5,728 nucleotides of DNA. It comes from Chitinophagaceae bacterium. Lineage in GTDB: Bacteria > Bacteroidota > Bacteroidia > Chitinophagales > Chitinophagaceae. The position numbers were made by a program, and so were the translations under genes. Numbering within the stretch: the first letter of the stretch is position 1; every line of letters begins with the position of its first letter. Shown one piece after another: positions 5,501-5,728 of this stretch. Location: NCBI GenBank assembly GCA_016741945.1, contig JACVCQ010000185.1, positions 1 through 5,728 on the forward strand. Reading direction: 5' to 3'. Below the pieces are notes generated by a model that was given only the letters and a program-made list of their open reading frames with translations, was not told where the DNA came from and searched no databases.

Positions 5501-5728
5501 TATTAGTACTTAAGAGCAAATTATCCGGATTTTAGAGCGAAAGGAGAAGCAACAAAAGAATCACTAGAGGACCTAATTGTAACCCTTGTCTAGTTAAGGG
5601 CAAAAAGTAAAAGCTCAGTACAAAGATTAACTAGTATTTAATATAGTATTAGACAAAAATTAGCATATTAATTCAAAAATCTACGAATCTTTTGCTAAAA
5701 AAATTAAAATAACCACTTAATAGTAAAA
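5501..5728. other. AT-rich intergenic tail without a supported gene
   Basis: No open frame with a plausible start is seen on either strand. A 5-bp stem CCCTT/AAGGG (5583-5587 and 5596-5600, 8-base loop) is present but is not followed by a T run on the plus strand, so it is at best a weak terminator. CTAGTTAA (5590-5597) and its complement TTAACTAG (5627-5634) form a competing inverted pair. Several near-repeats of TAGTATT lie around 5633-5652. No promoter with both elements was recognised. Confidence 0.5.

Noticed and set aside
5514..5564. Possible IS3-type transposase remnant (E-Q-I-I-R-I-L in one frame)
   Set aside because: Only about 17 codons between stops, no inverted terminal repeats and no partner frame; seven residues are too few to support it.

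Overview
The window looks like chromosomal DNA of a Bacteroidota bacterium, most likely in or near Chitinophagaceae. Three things point there. Promoter-like sites follow the TTG / TAnnTTTG pattern. There is a BlaI–M56 pair whose M56 protein carries plug-like and TonB-C-like modules. Several small or secreted proteins resemble families typical of that phylum. The lpxB gene shows that the organism makes lipid A and so has an outer membrane. Family assignments come from recalled motifs, since no database could be searched.

Layout. Positions 1-244 (minus strand) hold the N-terminal 81 codons of an exported penicillin-acylase (S45) family protein that runs off the left edge, with a good promoter behind it. 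Divergent from it are a 59-aa one-helix membrane protein (337-516) and an exported protein with an HExxH motif (540-1094). The latter meets lpxB (1095-2297, minus) stop codon to stop codon. The divergent region 2298-2500 carries a heptamer-built inverted repeat, a probable lpxB promoter, and a promoter overlapped by two 16-bp operator-like palindromes exactly 20 bp apart. This second promoter drives a BlaI/MecI-type repressor (2501-2863) and, 3 bp downstream, an 877-aa membrane protein (2867-5500). The last 228 bases are AT-rich and hold no gene I can support.

The most interesting system is the repressor/membrane-protein pair. The membrane protein has an M56 (BlaR1/MecR1-like) intramembrane-type zinc protease. 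In the position where BlaR1 has its beta-lactam sensor, it has a periplasmic N-acetylmuramoyl-L-alanine amidase (Amidase_3) domain with all four expected catalytic residues. A TonB-receptor-plug-like module and a TonB-C-like domain follow. My inference is a self-regulated cell-wall sensing circuit: the amidase domain meets peptidoglycan or its fragments, the M56 domain inactivates the repressor, and the operon is released from repression through the tandem operators.

The second notable feature is a pair of repeat elements with the same design (arrays of 7-bp units in inverted halves) but different unit sequences. One lies inside lpxB, where it encodes an in-frame 14-residue tandem repeat in a linker. 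The other lies in the probable lpxB leader.
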